The notes under the pieces are model-generated. The model ran no database searches. It saw only the letters and a list, made by a program, of their open reading frames with translations, and was not told the DNA's origin. Shown in pieces: positions 22,203-34,036 of a stretch of 64,000 bases of DNA. Source of the stretch: Deinandra increscens subsp. villosa (Eukaryota; Streptophyta; Magnoliopsida; Asterales; Asteraceae); contig JBCNJP010000012.1 of assembly GCA_039602395.1 (NCBI GenBank), forward strand, positions 30,118,454 through 30,182,453, in the 5' to 3' direction. Made by a program: the position numbers and the translations under genes. The number at the start of each line of letters is the position of its first letter. The first letter of the stretch is position 1.

Positions 22203-24860
22203 AAAACGTTGTGGACATTACTGAGTTCGGCAGGCAGGCGTAGTCGGTAGGCAACTGGGCCAATCTTTTCGATGATCTCGAAGGGACCGATGTATCATGG
22301 GTTTAGCTTTCCTCATTTTTCAAATCTGATGACGCCCTTTCAAGGCGACACCTTTAGCATGACGTGGTCACCCTTCTCGAACTTCAACGGTTTACGGCGG
22401 TTGTCGGCATAGCTCTTCTGGCGATCTCTAGCGGCCTTAAGACGGTTCTTACCTTGAAATATTTTCTCGGTTGTTTCGAAGATTAGCTCCGGCCGGTCAA
22501 TTGGTTATCACCAATTTCAGTCCAACAGAGCGGCGGTCGACACTTTCTCTCGTAAAGTACCTTGAATGGGGCGGCCTTAATGCTCGTGTGATAGTTGTTG
22601 TTATAGGAGAATTCTGCGAGAGGCATGTGTTCATCCCAGTTGGGTCCAAAGTCTATCACGCAGGCACGAAACATGTCTTCGAGAGTCTGGATAGTTCTCT
22701 CACTTTGGCCATCTGTCTGTGGATGGTAGGCAGTACTCATATCGAGACGAGTACACAAAGTTTTCTAGAGAGATTACCAAAAATTTGCGGTGAAGCAACT
22801 TTCGCGGTCAGAGATGATGAAAATGGGTACGCCGTGTCGTGACACGACTTCCTTCATGTAAATCTTGGTTCGTCTATCCATAATATCGGTTTCCTTGATT
22901 GGTAGGAAGTTAGCTGATTTCGTTACTCGATCTACTATTACCCAAATAGCATCACATCCAGATCTAGCCTTTGGAAACTTGGTGATGAAATCCATAGATA
23001 TGTCTTCCCACTTCCACTGGGGAATCTTTGGTTGGGTTAACAATCCATAGGGTTTCTTGTACTCGGCCTTGACCTTCGAGCATGTTAAGCATTTGCCCAC
23101 GTAGGTGGCAACTTCGGCTTTCATGTTAGGCCACCAGAATTAATCCTTTAGTGTGTGGTACATTAATCCGCTCCGGGATGAATGAAATATCTAGATTTGT
23201 GAGCTTCGTCAAACACTAGCTTCCTTATACTGTCAAAGCTAGGTACCTAGTGTATCCATGAAGTACTTGGCTCCGTCAGGTTTTTCTACGAGTTGTTTCT
23301 CTATGCCACGCAGTCCTTCTTCTTTCAAGTTCTCTTCCCTGAGGGCTTCGATTTGGACGTTACGAACTTGTGAGGTGAGGTTCGAGTGGATAGTCATACT
23401 CAAGGCTCGCTGTCGAAGTGGCTTCACCCATTCCTTTCGGCTCAAAGAATTGGCCACAACTTTGGCTTTGCCTGGGTGGTAGCGAATCTCACACTCGTAG
23501 TCGTTAAGTAGTTCAACCCAGCGACGCTGTCTTATATTCAATTCCTTCTGATTAAAGATATGCTGGAGGCTCTTATGATCAGTGAATATGGTGCACTGTG
23601 TTCCGTAGAGGTACTGTCTCCAGATCTTTAGTGCAAAGATGACAGCTCCTAGTTCTAGGTGGTGGGTTGTATAGTTCTTCTCATGAATCTTGAGTTGTCG
23701 ATAGGCGTAAGCAATAACCTTCTTTGCATAAAAACGCATCCTAGTCCTTCATGCGAAGCATCGCAGTATACTACAAAGTCTTCATTTCCATCGGGTAAGG
23801 ATTGGATTGGGGCATTGCAAAGCCTCTGTTTTAGAAACTGGAAGGCCTCTTTGGTCTTGGTACTCTAGATAAACTGTTTGTCCTTCTGCGTCAATGCGGT
23901 CAGGGGTTGGGCTATCTTCGAGAAGTTCTCGATGAATCGGCTGTAGTAGCCGGCGAGACCCAAGAATTATTGAATATCTGATGGAGTCGTTGGATCACTC
24001 TAATTCTTGATGGCTTCCACCTTAGATGGGTCCACATGAATACCCTTGTCATTGATCACATGACCCAAGAAATGTACCTCGCGTATCCAAAAGTCACATT
24101 TAGAAAACTTGGCGTACAGTTTCTCCATCTTAAGCAATTCCAGGATAAGTCTCAAATGTTGCTCGTGTTCCTCCTTACTACATGAGTAGATTAGGATGTC
24201 ATCGATGAACACGATAACGAATTTATCCAAGTAGAACTTGCACACACAGTTCATCAAATCCATGAATACTGCCGGTGCGTTGGTCAACCCAAATGGCATT
24301 ACTAAGAATTCGTAGTGACCGTAGCGCATTCTGAATGCTGTCTTTCTTACGTCTTCATCTCGTACATGGAGTTTATGGTAACCGGACCTCAAGTCGATTT
24401 TGGAGTAGTAGCTTGATCCTTGAAGTTGGTCGAACAAGTCATCGATCCTAGGCAATGGATAACGATTCTTCACCGGTAGTTTGTTCAATTCTATGTAGTC
24501 GATGCACATTCGGAAAGTTCCATTTTTCTTCTTTACAAACAATACAGGTGCACCCCAAGGGGAGTGGCTTGGTCAGATAAATCCTTTATCTAGTAACTCT
24601 TAAAGTTGGGTAGCCAATTCCTGCATTTCGGACGGTGCGAGACGGTAAGGATGCCTGGCAACTAGGGCGGCTCTGGGTGTCAAGTCGATACGAAATTCTA
24701 CTTGTCGGAGGGGTGACAAACCGGGCAGATCCTCTGGGAATACTTCTGGAAATTCGGGGTCTGTTGGCACATCTTCTATGCGTTTCTCCTTGGGTTTCTT
24801 CTCTATGACGTGAGCTAGGATAGCATTACATCCTTTTCGAAGAAATTTCCGCTCCCTCAT
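22203..24860 (-). pseudogene. Pol of element E (RT, RNase H, integrase), degenerate
   Basis: RT: YRLAPSEMQEL near 24650, FVKKKNGTFRMCIDYIELNK (24542 down), FIDDILIYS near 24200 and FLGHVINDKGI near 24070. RNase H: VVYCDASHEGLGC near 23770, then ALKIWRQYLYG and DHKSLQHIF (23640-23570). Integrase: zinc-binding CLTCSKVKAEY near 23080, catalytic DFITKFP, ISDRESCF, HPQTDGQSER (22990-22700), then EFSYNNNYH. The last recognisable piece, KPxYIGPFEIIEKIGPVAYRL and LPAELSNVHNVF, ends at the junction with A. Stops and frame changes occur about every 100-500 bases. Confidence 0.88.
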
Positions 24861-26500
24861 ACTAAGTATGATGTTTAGTTGGGCTCCACTCTTCTCACCT
24901 TATATGTTAATAGTATGGACGTCTACTAATGTCCTTCAAACTATCTTCTCATGGCATATTTTTGCATGGTTCTTGGATAGCCAATCCATTCCGATGACTA
25001 CGTCAAAACTACCTAGTTCCACCAACATTAGGTCGATGTCGAAAGTATAATCCAAGAGTTTGAGTGAGAAATTCTTGTAGATCTTACTGGTTTCTATTAT
25101 CTCACCATTCTATGCTAAACTTAGTGTCTAAGGCAACAGGGGCGTTTTCAAATTATTGACTAAATTCGGTAGACACGAAGCTTCTATCGGCAGCGGTATC
25201 GAATAATATGGAGGCAAAGTGGTGATTGAATAGAAATGTACCCGTCACGGTGTTGGGGTCACGGTGGGCATCTCCGGCGTTGATCACGAACGCTCTACCT
25301 CTAGCTTGATTGGCGTTCTGGTTCCTTGTCTTTAGGCAATCTTTCTTCCAGTGGTCAGTAGCACCGTAATTATAGCAGGAACGACTTGGGCAATTGCGAG
25401 TGATGTGGCCCTTGGCCTTACAGCGGGTGCAGTAGACATTTCTGCAGTCGAGAGTATGGTGAAGGTTACACTTGTTGCACAAAGGTGCGTTACCAATGTA
25501 TTTTGACTTCTTAGGCTCTCGTGTAGGTGCAGTAGCAGCATAGACCTTCACCGGTTCTAGGGTCCTTTCGGGAGCCTTTTCAGGGTTCTTATTGCTTCTG
25601 TCCTTCCAAAATTCTCGTTTCCTTTTGTGGCCGGGCTTCTTTCCTGATGAGGTGGTTGCTCTGGATTCTGGGTTTTAGTTTTGGGATTCTTCTTGGCAAA
25701 AGCTACACCCTGGCGGGTGGCTTGGTAGACCAAGCTGTGTGCTAGACGCACGACTTCCTGGAATGTGGCCGGCTTGGATGCAAGAACGTTCCCTTGAATG
25801 TGTGACACGAGTCCCCATATGTATCTTTCGATCTTCTTGTATGGAGGTGTAACCATGGTTGAACATAGATGGGCGAGTTCGCGAAATCACTTGGTGTATC
25901 CAGTGATGTCAGATCCGTTCATGGTTAGTCCCCAAAACTCGACTTTTAATTTCTGAAGCTCTTCAGGGGGCGGTATTCGTCTCTTAGGAGTTGCTTGAGT
26001 TCGTCCCATGACATAGCATAGTCTAGGTCCGTCCCCATGGCATCGGCGTAAGAGTTTCACCATGTTAGTGCGACATCTATGAACATGCAGGTCACGTATT
26101 TGACCTTGTATCCGTCAGGACAATTGCTTATGAAGAACACAGATTCAGCTTTCTCGAACCATCGGATTAAACCCACGTCACCTTCAGTGCCCTTGAAGTT
26201 AACGGGTTTGCAGTTCATGAAGTCCTTATAAGAACACTCGTGTGGACCTGAAACGTTAGTTGTGGAATGATGAATATAATTCCCATAGGGCGGTTTATAT
26301 TTTGTGTTAACGTCTTTGGGTATGTGGTCTTACCGCGGGGGGAGTTATTGTTCCTATCGTGTTCGCGTTGCGTTTCGCTAGCGGTGACTGCTTCGGCGAC
26401 TCGTTGAGTGATTAGCACCTCGAAGTTGGCGACGTTCATCACTGGTGGGGGCGAGTTGGTCCTGGTACTACGTCTGGGAGGCGTGTTCTATTCTAGAGAT
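24861..26500 (-). pseudogene. Gag C-terminal part, zinc knuckle and protease of element E
   Basis: Near 26442 it reads MNVANFEVLITQRVAEAV. Between 26220 and 25900 shifted frames give gypsy capsid words. The capsid end (25856-25740, YIWGLVSHIQGNVLA and FQEVVRLAHSL) is followed by two zinc knuckles in 25500-25330: one partly legible CHHC-like, then CRCKAKGHITRNC and a related CYNYGATDHWKKDC with the second Cys changed to Tyr. The retropepsin core reads LFDTAADRSFVS near 25200, with the active-site glycine replaced by alanine, which would be inactivating. Several frame breaks. Confidence 0.8.
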
Positions 26501-26906
26501 TTTAAATGATAATTGTAGAGTATAGTAGATTAGATAACGTATGTATGTATATATGTATAGTAAAGTCATTACGCATATTTGAAGTCATAGTATCATAATC
26601 AAACAATCAAACAAACAGTCATAGCATAGTTAAGTTAGCTGACAACATCATTCATAACTAATATAAACAGTGTTTCGGTACGCAGACCCGTCAAAAGCTA
26701 CATATCCAATAAGCCAAAATTTGTGGACTACGTCCACGGGTGAGGTACTGTCTAGAAGGGTCCTGCTGGGGGTCCGAGTGGTGCTAGAAGGGCTAGGGTC
26801 TGAAAGATAGTAGAGAGGTAAGCCTGGTTAGCTGCAACGTAGGCCTCTAGTCCGGTGACTCGCTGCTCCAGAATGTCGTGCAGTAAGTAGTTGTTGACTG
26901 AGAAAG
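26501..26906 (-). other. Non-coding or degraded Gag segment of element E
   Basis: An AT-rich stretch (26510-26660) and a short GC-richer part next to the MITE. A possible intron acceptor near 26495 on the minus strand was noticed but is not established. Bases 26899-26906 (TGAGAAAG) are the left target-site copy of the MITE. Confidence 0.45.
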
Positions 26907-27493
26907 TAGGGACGCAAATTTTACCCGTGAAAGTGGGTACCCGCGGGTACCCGACCCGAATGGTACGGGTATTACTCGTCTTAACGGGTAATAGGGTGGG
27001 GACGGGTATTATTTTTAAAACCCGAAGCGGGGACGGGTCAGGTACGGATATGGCACTACCCGCCCCGTTTAAAACCCGAAATAGAATTTATATGTGTCCT
27101 TTATATATATATATATATATTTTTATTGCTAGGTGCACATTCAAATAAAGAAAAACATTTTGCAAAGTTTAAAATTATAAAATACAATGAAGCGGGTCCG
27201 AGCTTCGTGAATTTTTATATTTAGTTTTGTTTAACGAACTTGAGAAAGTGGTGAATGTCTTTTTTGCTATTAATATTGTGAGATTGAATTATGAAACTTG
27301 AATGTTTTACTTATTATAGTTATATTTTCCGACTTTTTAAAAATTTTGGACTTTTTTTACTTAAATGGGTACCCATCGGGTTCCCCGTATCCGTCGGGTT
27401 TTTTTTTTACCCGTACCCGTTTGCATCACTAAGAGAAAGTGCGGGTACGGGTAATGAATTCCCCGCTATTACCCGCACCCGTTTGCATCACTA
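26907..27493. mobile_element. hAT-like MITE (587 bp)
   Basis: The ends are imperfect inverted repeats: TAGGGACGCAAA on the left, and TAGTGATGCAAA on the opposite strand at the right (10 of 12 match). They are followed inward by GGGTACCCG-type words typical of plant non-autonomous hAT elements. Flanks TGAGAAAG (26899-26906) and AGAGAAAG (27494-27501) are an 8-bp target duplication with one mismatch, the size expected for hAT. There is no transposase. A second copy of the right end plus flank ends 62 bases earlier (27431, flank 27432-27439), so the terminus is duplicated. Confidence 0.8.
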
Positions 27494-28359
27494 AGAGAAA
27501 GTGCCAACAGCAGTCACCTGATCCACCACAGTGTTAAGATCGTCCATGGTAGTGGTCAATAGCTCCTCCACTCCTAGTATCCTCATCTCAACCTCCATCA
27601 AGTCCTCAGTAGCCGACGCCTCAGCCACGTCGATCTCTATCGTATCAAGTCGGTGCTCGTGGCAGCAGATGCGGGCCACAAGGAGCAGGACCGTCTCGGT
27701 GACCGGCTCCCGGGTCAGTGATGGGATGCTCGAACGGGTGGCAGCCATAGCAGATCACTCTTCGACCTCGTGGGTGCTATGGAGTCCCTCACTAATGCGC
27801 CAATCACGGAGGGCATCAAGGAGGAATCCAAAGTCTCGGGCATCGGTCAGTCGCTTCCACTTAGGAGTGGGCTGGTCGGAGGGCTGAGGAGAGGCGGGGC
27901 GTTTCTTGGGGGGTCCCGTGGTTTTCCATGGCGTGAATCCCCGCCTACCGCCGTCGGGAATACGACGATAGACCCCGTGTGCCCTGGTGAGTCCGGGCGA
28001 GATGTCCGGGTCCTCATACGTAGGAGGAACCTCGGTGGAGGTGAGAAGAGCGGTGTCCTCGGCTATAGCAGCATCGGCCTCGGCTATAGTAGCATCGGCC
28101 TCGGCTAAGACGATCGTGGTGGCAGATAAGGGGGCAGCAGTAGCTCCAGGGGCAGCCTTGGTAGGCTCCTCGGTCGTATCGTCAGACGTACGGTGTGGGC
28201 GGAACTGGTAGCAGATCTCGTCGGTAAAGCTCCAGCAGCAGTAGGTGGGACGTCCAGAGGTGCAGAAAGAGGGAACTCAGGCGTGGAGTCACAGTGCTCT
28301 GTCTCGGAGGATATGCAAATGACTTGATCTGAAGCCATCTCTACGATAACTTGTTCCAA
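27494..28359 (-). pseudogene. N-terminal Gag region of element E
   Basis: Minus-strand frames: 28359-28105 (opening with MEQVIVEMASDQVICISSE, proline/serine-rich after), and 27748-27491 (MAATRSSIPSLTREP, then an acidic helical stretch). Between them the reading frame changes. This low-complexity acidic and proline-rich lead with a coiled coil resembles Gag N-terminal parts of gypsy elements I associate with Asteraceae; that link is from memory and not tested. The plus-strand ORFs over the same bases are shadows. Confidence 0.55.
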
Positions 28360-28922
28360 GACAAAACAATGTTAGTAACAGTCAAATATATATTTAAGCA
28401 AAGTATAAATAGTTACCTGAGAAATACATGACTTTAAAAGGTCAACGTAATGTTGGTGAGTTCACAGGTTTAGGACTCTACAAAATGTATTTGTAAACAG
28501 TTGATGATATACAAGATATTATAATGGTTTACCCGTCGTTGCATTGATCTACTTGTACCTTGATTTCAAACACTAACAGATTTAACCACCTATGGTAACT
28601 TCTCCTAAGAAATACCAATGGCATGGAATAACTGACATGTAGCCCGTGACTGTTACCGCGGAGTCAGAATTGGAGCTACCAATTAGTGCAGGGTTGTCAA
28701 CCCAAATAGATCTATTCACTAGTTATCGTTTCGTTACAGGAACTAATTGAAATCAATTGATGGTGCGATTTGTAGCAATATGTTGTATAACAAATTACTA
28801 TGAAGGGGTATGAAAGAACAGATAATCAATAAGGCGTAACAGTTGTACCATAATATCAAGTAAAATATTTGTTTGATCATGATTTCTCCCCATAGTATTT
28901 AAACATTTTTTAAAGAAAGGGG
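28360..28922. other. Unassigned stretch between elements E and F
   Basis: It should contain the leader and perhaps the 5' LTR of E, but I find no tRNA-iMet primer-binding site, no clear TG...CA edge and no repeat partner in the window. The integrase of F ends at its right edge. A short minus-strand reading (28950-28798) starts as F integrase and soon loses similarity. Confidence 0.5.
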
Positions 28923-31138
28923 CTATGAATCCTTTCTCATGGTAGGCCAATAATACCCTGTTCTTAGAATCTTGGACATTAGGGACCTTCCCCCTGTATG
29001 GTTTCCACAATCACCCTCGTGGATATCCTTAAGTACTTTTTGGGCCTCATCCTCCTCCAAGCATCTCAGATATGCACCTGCAAAAGATTTGCTATACAAT
29101 ATGTTCTCAATAATCACGTACCTGGCTACTCTTACTCTGAATGCATGGGCATCCTTCTCGTTCCCTGGAATAGTACCATCCTGTAAATACTGAATAATTG
29201 GTCTGGTCCAGGACTCCTTCTGGGTTGAAGAATCCTGGGTACTGGATACCAAGATTTTATCTGCTGTATCGGAATCCTGGGTATCGGTACCTTGGTCTAT
29301 AGCTGGTGTTAGTATATGAATTATAGGAATATGAGTGTCTTCGAGTGCCTTGAATGCTGAGCCTAGGTTCGCCAACGCATCTGCCTCAGCATTCTCCTCC
29401 CTTGGTACTTGTTGAATATTAAAATTTTGAAAATCCAGGGACATTCTTTTTACCACCTCCAAGTATTTGATTAATTTCTCTCCTTTAGCTGCGTAGGACC
29501 CATTAAAATGGTTAGCAAAAAGAAGAGAGTCAACATATACCTGGATGTGCTGAATTCCCAAGTGTAATGCTAATTGTAACCCAGCTATTAGGGCCTCATA
29601 CTCAGCTTCATTGTTAGTTGCTTGGAATCCACATCTAACAGCCTGGGGTATCATGTCCCCCTGTGGCGATTTCAGTACGATTCCTAGGCCTGTCCCCCTG
29701 ATATTTGATGCACCATCAGTGAACAAAGTCCAGCACCCTGAAATTTCTTCCTGTTGAAGCTGCTGGAATTCATGGTCTGCTTCTTGTTGTATGTCAGTAC
29801 TGAAATCAGCCACAAAATCAGCTAGAGCCTGGGATTTTATAGATGTTCCGGCCTCGTAGATCAGATCATATGCACTTAGCTTCATCGACCACTTAGCCAT
29901 TCGTCCCGACATTTCTGGTTTTCTCAAAACAGACTTTATAGGGTAGTTAGTTCTAACATGAATTGTGTGAGTTTCCAAATGGTGTCTAAGTTTGGTAGAT
30001 GCCATACTTAGGGCTAATATAAGTTTTTCAAGGTGTGAGTACCTGGATTCAGCATCATGTAAACGTTTACTTACGTAATATACAGGGTGTTGCTGACCTT
30101 CCGCATCCTTGGTCAGGACTGCGCTTACCGTATTTCTGGAAACTGCTAAGTATAGGGACAAGGGCTCCCCTGGATTAGGCTTCATCAACAAGGGTGCCGT
30201 GGATAAATATGCCTTCATATCCTGGAACGCCTTCTCGTGCTCTTCTTTCCACTCGAACTTCTTGTTCTTCTTCAGGATGTCATAGAATTCCCTGCATCTT
30301 TCCGAGGATTTTGATATAAATCTATTTAGGGCAGCAATTCTACCTGTAAGCCTTTGAACATCCTTGGTGCTGGATGGTGATTGTAGGTTGGCGATTGCCC
30401 TGATCATCTCTGGACTTGCTTCTATACCTCTCTTGGTTACCATGTATCCCAGGAATTTGCCTGCTCTGACCCCGAAATGGAACTTTTCTGGGTTTAGCTT
30501 CATGTTGTATTTATCCAGGATGTCAAAGGAATCCTTAACATTCTGGACATGGTCGCTGATGACCCTGTATTTCACCACCGTGTCGTCGATATACACCTCC
30601 ATCGTGTCCCCCAGTTTTTCTTTGAACATCATGTTAACTAATCTCTGATATGTTGCCCCTGCATTTTTTAATCCAAAGGGCATAACTATATAGAAATATA
30701 TACCTGTCGGTGTTATGAATGCCGTATCTTCCTGATCCTGGGGTTCTATCTGGATCTGCTGAAATCCTGAGGTGGCGAAAGCCAACATTTCATGGCCTGC
30801 CGTTGCGTCGACCATGGAATCTATGTGAGGTAGTGGGAATGGATCTTTTGGGCATGCACGGTTCAGGTCTGTGTAATCTACGCATACCCTCCATTTACCA
30901 TTTTTCTTTCCTACTACCACCACGTTGGCTAACCACCTGGGAAACTTTACTTCTCTGATCATCTTTGCTATTAATAGTCTATCCACCTCGTTCTGGATTA
31001 TGACGTTCTTTTCTCGTGCAAACTTTCTCCTCTTTTGGTGTATGGGCCTGAAAGAGTTATCAATTCCAAGTTTATGTGTAATAAGGGATTTAGAAATACA
31101 TGTCATGTCGTCATGGGACCAAGCAAAGGTTGACATCC
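28923..31138 (-). pseudogene. RT, RNase H, archaeal-type RNase H and truncated integrase of element F
   Basis: One uninterrupted frame of about 738 residues. RT: STFAW...ITHKLGI, WRVCVDYTDLNRACPKD, MPFGLKNAGATYQR and the active site YIDDTVV. Gypsy RNase H: LYLAVSRNTVSAVL, YYVSKRLHDAESRYS. A tether is followed by the extra archaeal-type RNase H: LFTDGASNIRGTGLG, NNEAEYEALIAGLQ, VYVDSLL, AEADALANLGS, keeping the D-E-D-D residues. Integrase begins with CLEEDEAQKVLKDIHEGDC...YYWPTMRKDS and stops at 28923. An annotated start further right (31199) would lie in the LTR of D and add about 20 foreign residues. This is the best-preserved Tat pol in the window. Confidence 0.92.
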
Positions 31139-31666
31139 TGTAAGGATCGAAATAACCCGAACACGATATCACAACCTCTAGAGAATGTGCGGAATCCAAA
31201 CACTAGAGTGATTCAAGAATAAATGAGAACTATATTGAAAAGAAATAACAATAAACGTAAAAAGCACAAACCGATTGAGAAGAAACACTTTACTATTGAT
31301 CTTGCTTGCCACACACTTATCGAAATTCTCTTTGAGAATTTCGAGATCACAAAATCGCCAAACACCTTTAGAATCACGAACCCTAATTACAAGATTAACC
31401 TATCTATATATAGGGGAAGATTAGCTTGGAAAACAAGCTAATCTATCTTTGGTAACCCTAATTACCAACTAATTCCCGTTTTTGACCATATAGGCCCACT
31501 AAACTCCCTCTAAACATTGTTTAATTGAGCCCAAACACATCTAAATTGGCCCAGTGACCCAATATAACCATAACCCAGCTAATCTCCACCTATTCTATCA
31601 CATAGGTCTTCAAAATAGTCCGCCAAGTGATGATTTAATACACAAGCCACAAATTATTCCCTTACA
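31139..31666 (-). repeat. 3' LTR of element D
   Basis: It runs from TGTAAGGATCG to CCCTTACA. It carries the inverted repeat AAATTCTC/GAGAATTT (31323-31341) with loop TTT. Confidence 0.97.
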
Positions 31667-31680
31667 ATCTTCCCCTTGGC
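31667..31680 (-). other. Polypurine tract of element D
   Basis: Minus-strand GCCAAGGGGAAGAT next to the LTR. Confidence 0.82.
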
Positions 31681-34036
31681 TTGTGATATTAAATGTCTTC
31701 TACTTTCAATCTTCAGACTTGCAGTCTTCTCCTTGGCTTGATCATGGGTTGATGAAGATACTTTTTTTTAACAATCTTTAATGGGCAGCAACGGTCGAGT
31801 TCTGGGAGTTTTCTCTCAATCAGCATCAGCTTGGACTTCAAATGACAAACAAGTAATGAGAGGAGGATTCTCAAGTACTTGCTCCTTTTTGAAACATGTC
31901 GAGTCCTTGCTGGATCATCAGTAACTGTCTTGACCAGCATGTAACTTCAGAGGGTAAAAATGTTGAAAACCCCTGTCTTGACATTCTTGAATTTCTTTGA
32001 ACTGACGGCATTTAGCTTCCCCTCAACTCGTGAACAGTGTCTTTTGAGTCTTTGGAAGCTTTTCTTGAACAACCAACAAACTTCCCCTAAGCATAAGGTA
32101 AGTCCTTTTCCGGCTGGTTCTTCAACACGAACAGTAACAGCATCAGTGCATCGGTCAACTGAGTCCTTGACCATCTTGTCCATGAGTTTTCTTTTTCTGA
32201 CTTATCCTGTCAAGCACAACATGAAACAGACACTAACCAGACATGATGACTGGTTATCGGGTTAGAATTATTTTACCAAATACTTCCCCTGAACCCGAGG
32301 ACTCTTCACATTATCTCCCCCTGAGATTCTGGAGGGGTGATACTTTCTTGCATAAAACCCATATAACTTATTAAAACCTTTAAATTAACCTGGCTATGGT
32401 TGAAAAATAAAATAAACAATAAAAACTTAAGATAACACAAAAGAAAAATAAAATAAAAACAAACATACCAAATTTCTAAACAAGAAGGTTTCTATGGGAT
32501 CAAACCGTATGAATCTGACTGAGGAACCCTTTTCAGCTTCTGTTACTCGAACACGTCCAGGTGATTGCCAATATACTGATCCACTTTAAACTCTAACCCT
32601 TTTCTTAATTAGGCTGTTTGTCACTTTATTATCTTTTATTGGTGCATTAATTATGAACAGCAAGTGGGTTTCAACAAATCCTAGGTACATGTTATTGCAC
32701 ACTATCAAGCATATAAATTCCCTACCACATATTTTCACAACCTGAACCAGAAGTTTGAAAGTAAGCTCGAGACTTGGTTGAGAAGAGAAAGAATAGATCA
32801 GATAGATTTTTTTTGGGTATAATATACAAAGTCAACTGAATTTTTGAAACAATTTTAATAATGCTCTCATCAGTGACAAAGGCTGAGGGTTTTGGACTCT
32901 TGAGGGTCTCTTTTGATGTGCTCTTTGGCATCTTTTGGGTGTATATTATTTTTTAATTTTTATTTTTTTTTTATTTTTTTTTATTTATTTTTTATTTTAT
33001 TTTTTTAATTTTTTTTAATTGATGATCTAGAAGCACGTATGTATGGACAACTCCAGGTCATTGCTCACGCAAAGCAGAGGAGAACCTTACATACACGCGA
33101 AGCATCCCCAGGTCATTGCTCACGCAAAGCAGAGGGGACACCGACTTTTTGAGCTCAATTTCACACTCTTGGAGACAAGCGTGTGTATCGGGAACTTGAA
33201 CATGCAGTCAAATAGAAATACAATTAACCTAAGTGCTGTTACCCAACAAACTGCCATACGTTATCTTTAAGTGTGTAACGCATACCATTTCAGATTTTAG
33301 AGCCGAGCCTACCAGCATATCACCATGGATCATGTCTTTCACATCTGTCTTACGCGTGTCAGCCATCTCCAAAACGGAAATTTATTTCACTTCCCACCTT
33401 CTAAAGGAAACAAAAGATAAAAAATTAAAAAGCACAATTTTTGAGGAGTCTACTATTTCATCTTTTCTATTCTTCCCCTTGCTTTTTGATTTTTTAAGAA
33501 CAACACACCAACTAAAACTAAAACACTATATTTGTAGTTTTTTTTTTTTTATTTTTTTTTTTATGAACGCACTGACACATCACTAAATAATGACTAAAAC
33601 TGGCCAAGCTAACCTTCAAAGTTTTTCTTTTGAACATTTTTCCGAACTGGGTTTTGTTTCAAGCACTACCAAACTTCACTTCATATTTGCCAAGAAACAA
33701 ACAATTAAGACAGTGTTACCTTTACTGCTGATTTTCTCAGATTTACCTCTCACAAGGAAACATACCCTCCATTGAAATCTTCATGTCATGTGGTAGAGAG
33801 ATGCCTCCTATCCTGTGCCTGGAACAATCACTATCACAAACAACAAGGTTAATGAAAGTCCTCCTTGACTGTTCCTGCACAAGGTGAGAGATCAGTTAGC
33901 CATAAGTACCCAGGCCATTGTGGTTCTGGGTATTCCTGAAGCATCGGTGAAAGAAATTTCTTTTAAAAACATTCCCTTGGTAACATCAGGGATTGGGGGT
34001 GTGGCTGCCTTGGTTGGACTGAGAATGTCCTTTTTG
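31681..34036 (-). other. 3' non-coding region of element D
   Basis: About 2.36 kb with no pol motif on either strand. It contains T/A-rich low complexity (32940-33025 and 33538-33562) and a 55-bp-period direct repeat, CCAGGTCATTGCTCACGC at 33053 and 33108. Several CT-rich tracts are present. The small ORFs here have no recognisable domain. Confidence 0.75.

Larger units (their letters stand above)
22203..28359 (-). mobile_element. Element E: decayed Ty3/gypsy gag-pol, interrupted by A and by a MITE
   Basis: On the minus strand it reads Gag N-terminal part, MITE, Gag, zinc knuckle and protease, RT, RNase H, integrase. It stops at 22203 in the integrase C-terminal region, exactly where the LTR of A begins. 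No LTR of E is identified in the window. The family resembles chromoviruses, but the diagnostic tail would be left of the window. It has many stops and frame changes and is older-looking than A, B and C, as expected for the host of A. Confidence 0.82.

Noticed and set aside
27531..28211. Long plus-strand ORFs rich in Ser, Gly and Ala
   Set aside because: They are shadows of the acidic and proline-rich minus-strand Gag region of E; no start context or domain supports them.
32940..33025. T-rich stretch as a poly(A)-tailed SINE or LINE end
   Set aside because: No target duplication, no internal promoter boxes or RT next to it; it is low-complexity DNA inside the 3' region of D.
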